Part shown: piece by piece, positions 61,414 to 64,000 of the stretch
Layout: every line of letters begins with the position of its first letter
How positions within the stretch are numbered: position 1 is the stretch's first letter
Source: Girardinichthys multiradiatus
Taxonomy: Eukaryota > Chordata > Actinopteri > Cyprinodontiformes > Goodeidae
Assembly (NCBI RefSeq): GCF_021462225.1
Contig: NC_061797.1
Span: 22,281,093 to 22,345,092, forward strand
Reading direction: 5' to 3'
DNA length: 64,000 nucleotides
Program-made: the position numbers and the translations under genes
The notes under the pieces: model-generated
Databases searched by the model: none
Told to the model about the DNA's origin: nothing
What the model saw: only the letters and a program-made list of their open reading frames with translations

Positions 61414-63433
61414 GAACTTTTCAGAAAAGATTACAAGATGTCAAGTGCTCTCAGACATCACCACGGTAAGTAAGACTTCTGAAGAAGAATGTCAAGTTAA
61501 AGCGATATGTTTGTGCTAAAAACCCACTTGAAAGTTTATTATCTGGACAAATAAAGGTGAAAATGATGCCACATATAACAGCTGTGCTTATTCACTAATT
61601 GACACAGAGCACCACTAAGAGCACAGCCCTCTGTCAGTGTGGATGAGCAAGCTGGGCCTTTGTAAGGTTGATGATAGACTGAAAACAGCTTCCAAACCTG
61701 CTGCCACTGTCTGTCAAATACCTTTCCTTAAGTGCTGATTCAGAAACAGGTTTGCTGCGATCCAAGCTTTCCACTGCTGAGCTTCAAAAAGAAAAGGATG
61801 ACTAATGGCGTTGCTCTGTTCTTTACGTAAATATTTAGTTTTTATACCCCTTATTTAAATAATTAATTTACTGTATGCAAAGACAAAGTCTTTGAGCTGG
61901 TTTTAAAAGCTGGAATGACAAAATTGATAATTAACATTGATGGTTTTGTATGCAAGGATGAGTGAGGTTATTCTTGATTCTGCTTTTTGGCAGTGGTAGC
62001 AAAAAGAAATTGATTTCCACATATTGCTTTAAAAGTCAGAGTACTATTGAGCTGTTATGTTTCACTTATTCAATGTTAAAGAAACTAGTGGGGCAAATTA
62101 ACTTTTTTACATCTTTAACATACTCATTTAATTAAGAATTGTGTAAGAGAACAAAACAACTGTAGAAGTTAACTGAGAACAGAAAACATGCATTTGGTCA
62201 AGTGAAGATCAGGAAATAGTTTTAGGCTATCATTGTTTTACAGGAAGCAGATCTTACCTTAAATCCACTCTCCAGTGAGTCTCTTCCTCATTTTCTTTTA
62301 AGAGGATGATGATGCTTTAGAGTGGACTTTCACACGTACGTCTGTAAATGTGTGAAAAGCACAGTTCCTTCTTCCACGTATTCAGGGACAAGTACTGCAC
62401 AGAGAAAAGTCATCTTTTTGACCTTAGGTAACAAGTAAATTGGTAAATCTTAAAACTCAGGCACATATTATAAGAAAAGCTCATTTAAAGCCTGGGAGTT
62501 GCAGAGAGCCATTATTCTCCAGAATGCCTTAAACATTTTGATCTATTTTCACCATAACTGAAAAGGACATTTTACAGAAGTAAGGATGCTTGAGATGGTC
62601 TGCAAGTTCAGTATTGTCCATTATCTTACATGTCAACATTTAACTGCAGGGACTGTAGACAGACGCACATACGTCCCATCTCAGCCTTAGACTGCAGCCT
62701 CTGTCCCTCCTCTGCCATCTCAGTGCTGCAATACTAACTAATTGCCATAGTTCTTACCTTTCTGATCAACACGAGGCATTCTCTTTTGTTTCCAATGATT
62801 CAACAAGAATTTCAATGAGCCAATTAGTGTGTCAAGTTTACTAAGTCTGAGATTGAGATTCTGCAGCACAGCAGTACGCCGAAAAGTTGAGCTGCTCTGA
62901 GGGCCACAGTGACCCAATAACGATGAACGTCATGCTGTGGATTCATTTACAGTTGTGTTGTTCAGTGTACTGGTTAGAACTCGATGTTGGTTCTTCACAA
63001 ATGTACTGCTGTTTTATTTTTATTTTTTGTTTGTTAAGAACAAAACAGTACTTATTTGCTTTTAGAAAATACATTTTCTAGTACATACCAGAAATCAACC
63101 AGTTGCTTTGTTATGAAAGCTCAAAAACTTTGAGCTAAATCAGTTAATTAGTTTTTATTAAATGGGGAAAAAAACGAACTGGAAAAACAGTGAGTTCCTC
63201 TCTTGCTTTTTCTTGTCTGTTTGTTCTTATAAAAATGACACCTGGGCTATTTTACATTGCCATTGCCATTAAAATCGCTTTCTTCAGTGTACTGTGATGT
63301 GAATTTGAAAATTATACACATACTGCACTCCTCAACGTGAGGTCATAAACACAAAGCAAAAACTGTTAATTTCAGGTAAATAATGCTGATATTTATTTTT
63401 AACCCTTTTTTGTCTCCCTTGTTTAACTTTCAG
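61414..63433. other. intron end, nothing recognised
   Basis: AT-rich intron ending in a good polypyrimidine tract and ctttcag before the exon at 63434. No transposon ends seen. Confidence 0.45.
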
Positions 63434-63587
63434 TTGTTGCAAGGGAAGACCATCCCTAAACTGGGATCACTGGACCAGATTGAAACAGGAAGTGGAGACT
63501 CAGAAGGACATTACAGCGGTGACTGCGATGATGAGGATGGATGTGCAGGTTCAGGTGGCAGTGAGATTAACAAGAAAGTCTCCAAAA
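63434..63587 (+). CDS. gpc5: glypican-5 exon with heparan sulfate attachment sites
   Basis: Fifty-one codons plus one base. The exon begins after a long pyrimidine tract ending in tttcag and stops before gtaagt, with entry phase 0 (matching the exit of the upstream exon) and exit phase 1. The peptide opens LLQGKTIPK and then becomes acidic and Ser/Gly rich: TGSGDSEG, YSGDCDDEDGC, AGSGGSE. Ser-Gly pairs lie at exon residues 20-21, 28-29 and 40-41 beside Asp/Glu, the usual context for xylosylation and heparan sulfate attachment. The SGDCDDEDGC block is, from memory, typical of GPC5; GPC3 has a different spacing of the two cysteines. The last exon, expected to encode the C-terminal hydrophobic GPI signal, is beyond the window, so this is probably the penultimate exon. 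An in-frame extension past the donor exists but reads intron. Confidence 0.92.
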
Positions 63588-64000
63588 GTAAGTCTAACTA
63601 TTTTGTAATAATGTTAATTAGTCTTATAATTGATGTGTTTGTTTCAAGACAAATACATTTAATGTGAACAAATTTGCAAACACATCTCAGACTTATCTTA
63701 GTGACAAAATAGGAAAGATAATAGTTTTTTGATTTACAAAGCACAAAAGATCAAAACAATTTAACAAACATAATAAATTGTATTTTGTTCATTTAAATCA
63801 ATAATGTTAAATTTGCATTGAACTGAATTTGCAAGATTTTACTAATAAGTAGTTAATCAGTGAAGAAAGCTAAAGGTACAGTTACATGTTTTTTTTTAAA
63901 TAGGACTAGCTCCAGTCTCGTTTTATGACAGCAGTAATAATAGTCATTAAAGATAATAGTTGCTATGGGAACATTATTGCAATCAAGGCCTGTAACTTGA
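63588..64000 (+). other. gpc5: start of the next gpc5 intron
   Basis: Opens with the strong donor gtaagt. AT-rich. The next exon (expected last exon with GPI signal) is not in the window. Confidence 0.8.

Larger units (their letters stand above)
26151..63433 (+). other. gpc5: gpc5 intron of about 37.3 kb
   Basis: Bounded by gtaaggt on the left and ctttcag on the right, with phase-0 joining of the two exons (HINQ then LLQG). Very long introns are usual for GPC5 in vertebrates. It contains at least twelve recognisable transposon insertions on both strands, and no other host exon was recognised inside it. Confidence 0.85.

Noticed and set aside
1..64000. miR-17-92-type microRNA cluster, which neighbours GPC5 in vertebrates
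   Set aside because: I did not see its seed-region hairpins in this window; the window covers late introns of the gene, not its upstream flank.

Overview
The window is a piece of a fish (teleost) nuclear genome lying almost entirely inside the introns of one gene on the + strand, glypican-5 (gpc5). Two exons can be read. One (26030-26150) encodes the end of the glypican core. The other (63434-63587) encodes the acidic Ser-Gly stretch that carries heparan sulfate. Both have canonical AG/GT borders and matching phases, and they flank an intron of about 37.3 kb. Upstream exons and the last exon (GPI-anchor signal) lie outside the window. The AT-rich background and the density of Tc1/mariner elements, fish-type tRNA SINEs, Ty3/Gypsy chromovirus-like elements and piggyBac- and Harbinger-type MITEs point to a teleost. 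A percomorph of the killifish/livebearer/cichlid kind is my guess; species cannot be fixed by eye.

Layout. 1-26029 is the upstream intron. It holds an L2/SINE-tailed repeat (~1896-2390), an old Tc1 element with a nested MITE (4901-7115), a head-to-head SINE pair with perfect target-site duplications (7745-8710), a deleted Tc1 (10291-10950), a second SINE family (13035-13288), a CA microsatellite with an attached repeat (17459-17775), and decayed Tc1 copies (13440-13680, 19510-20140, 20640-21005). 26030-26150 is an exon. 26151-63433 is the long intron. It holds a deleted LINE (28090-29815), a Harbinger-type MITE (29859-30315), a chain of a Tc1 MITE, a gypsy LTR and a Tc1 (33491-35814), a Tc1-within-Tc1 nest (38067-40190), a piggyBac-type element with a broken Ty3/Gypsy inside (43288-47324), a truncated Tc1 (48461-49277), a LINE tail (50825-51000), a decayed Tc1 (51850-52925), a second broken Gypsy (54811-57780), an almost intact Tc1-like element with a DD36E spacing (59251-60505), and another decayed Tc1 (60720-61240). 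63434-63587 is an exon, followed by the next intron.

How it fits together. The only host coding function is gpc5, a cell-surface heparan sulfate proteoglycan that modulates growth-factor signalling. Everything else recognisable is transposon sequence accumulated in its introns, all broken to some degree. The least damaged is the element at 59251-60505, with one nonsense codon near the end of its transposase and perfect 27-bp terminal repeats. I found no operon-like, CRISPR-like or toxin system and no convincing new biological system. The most interesting material is the layered insertions, the inverted SINE pair, the DD36E element, and a few unique stretches that look like possible intronic enhancers.
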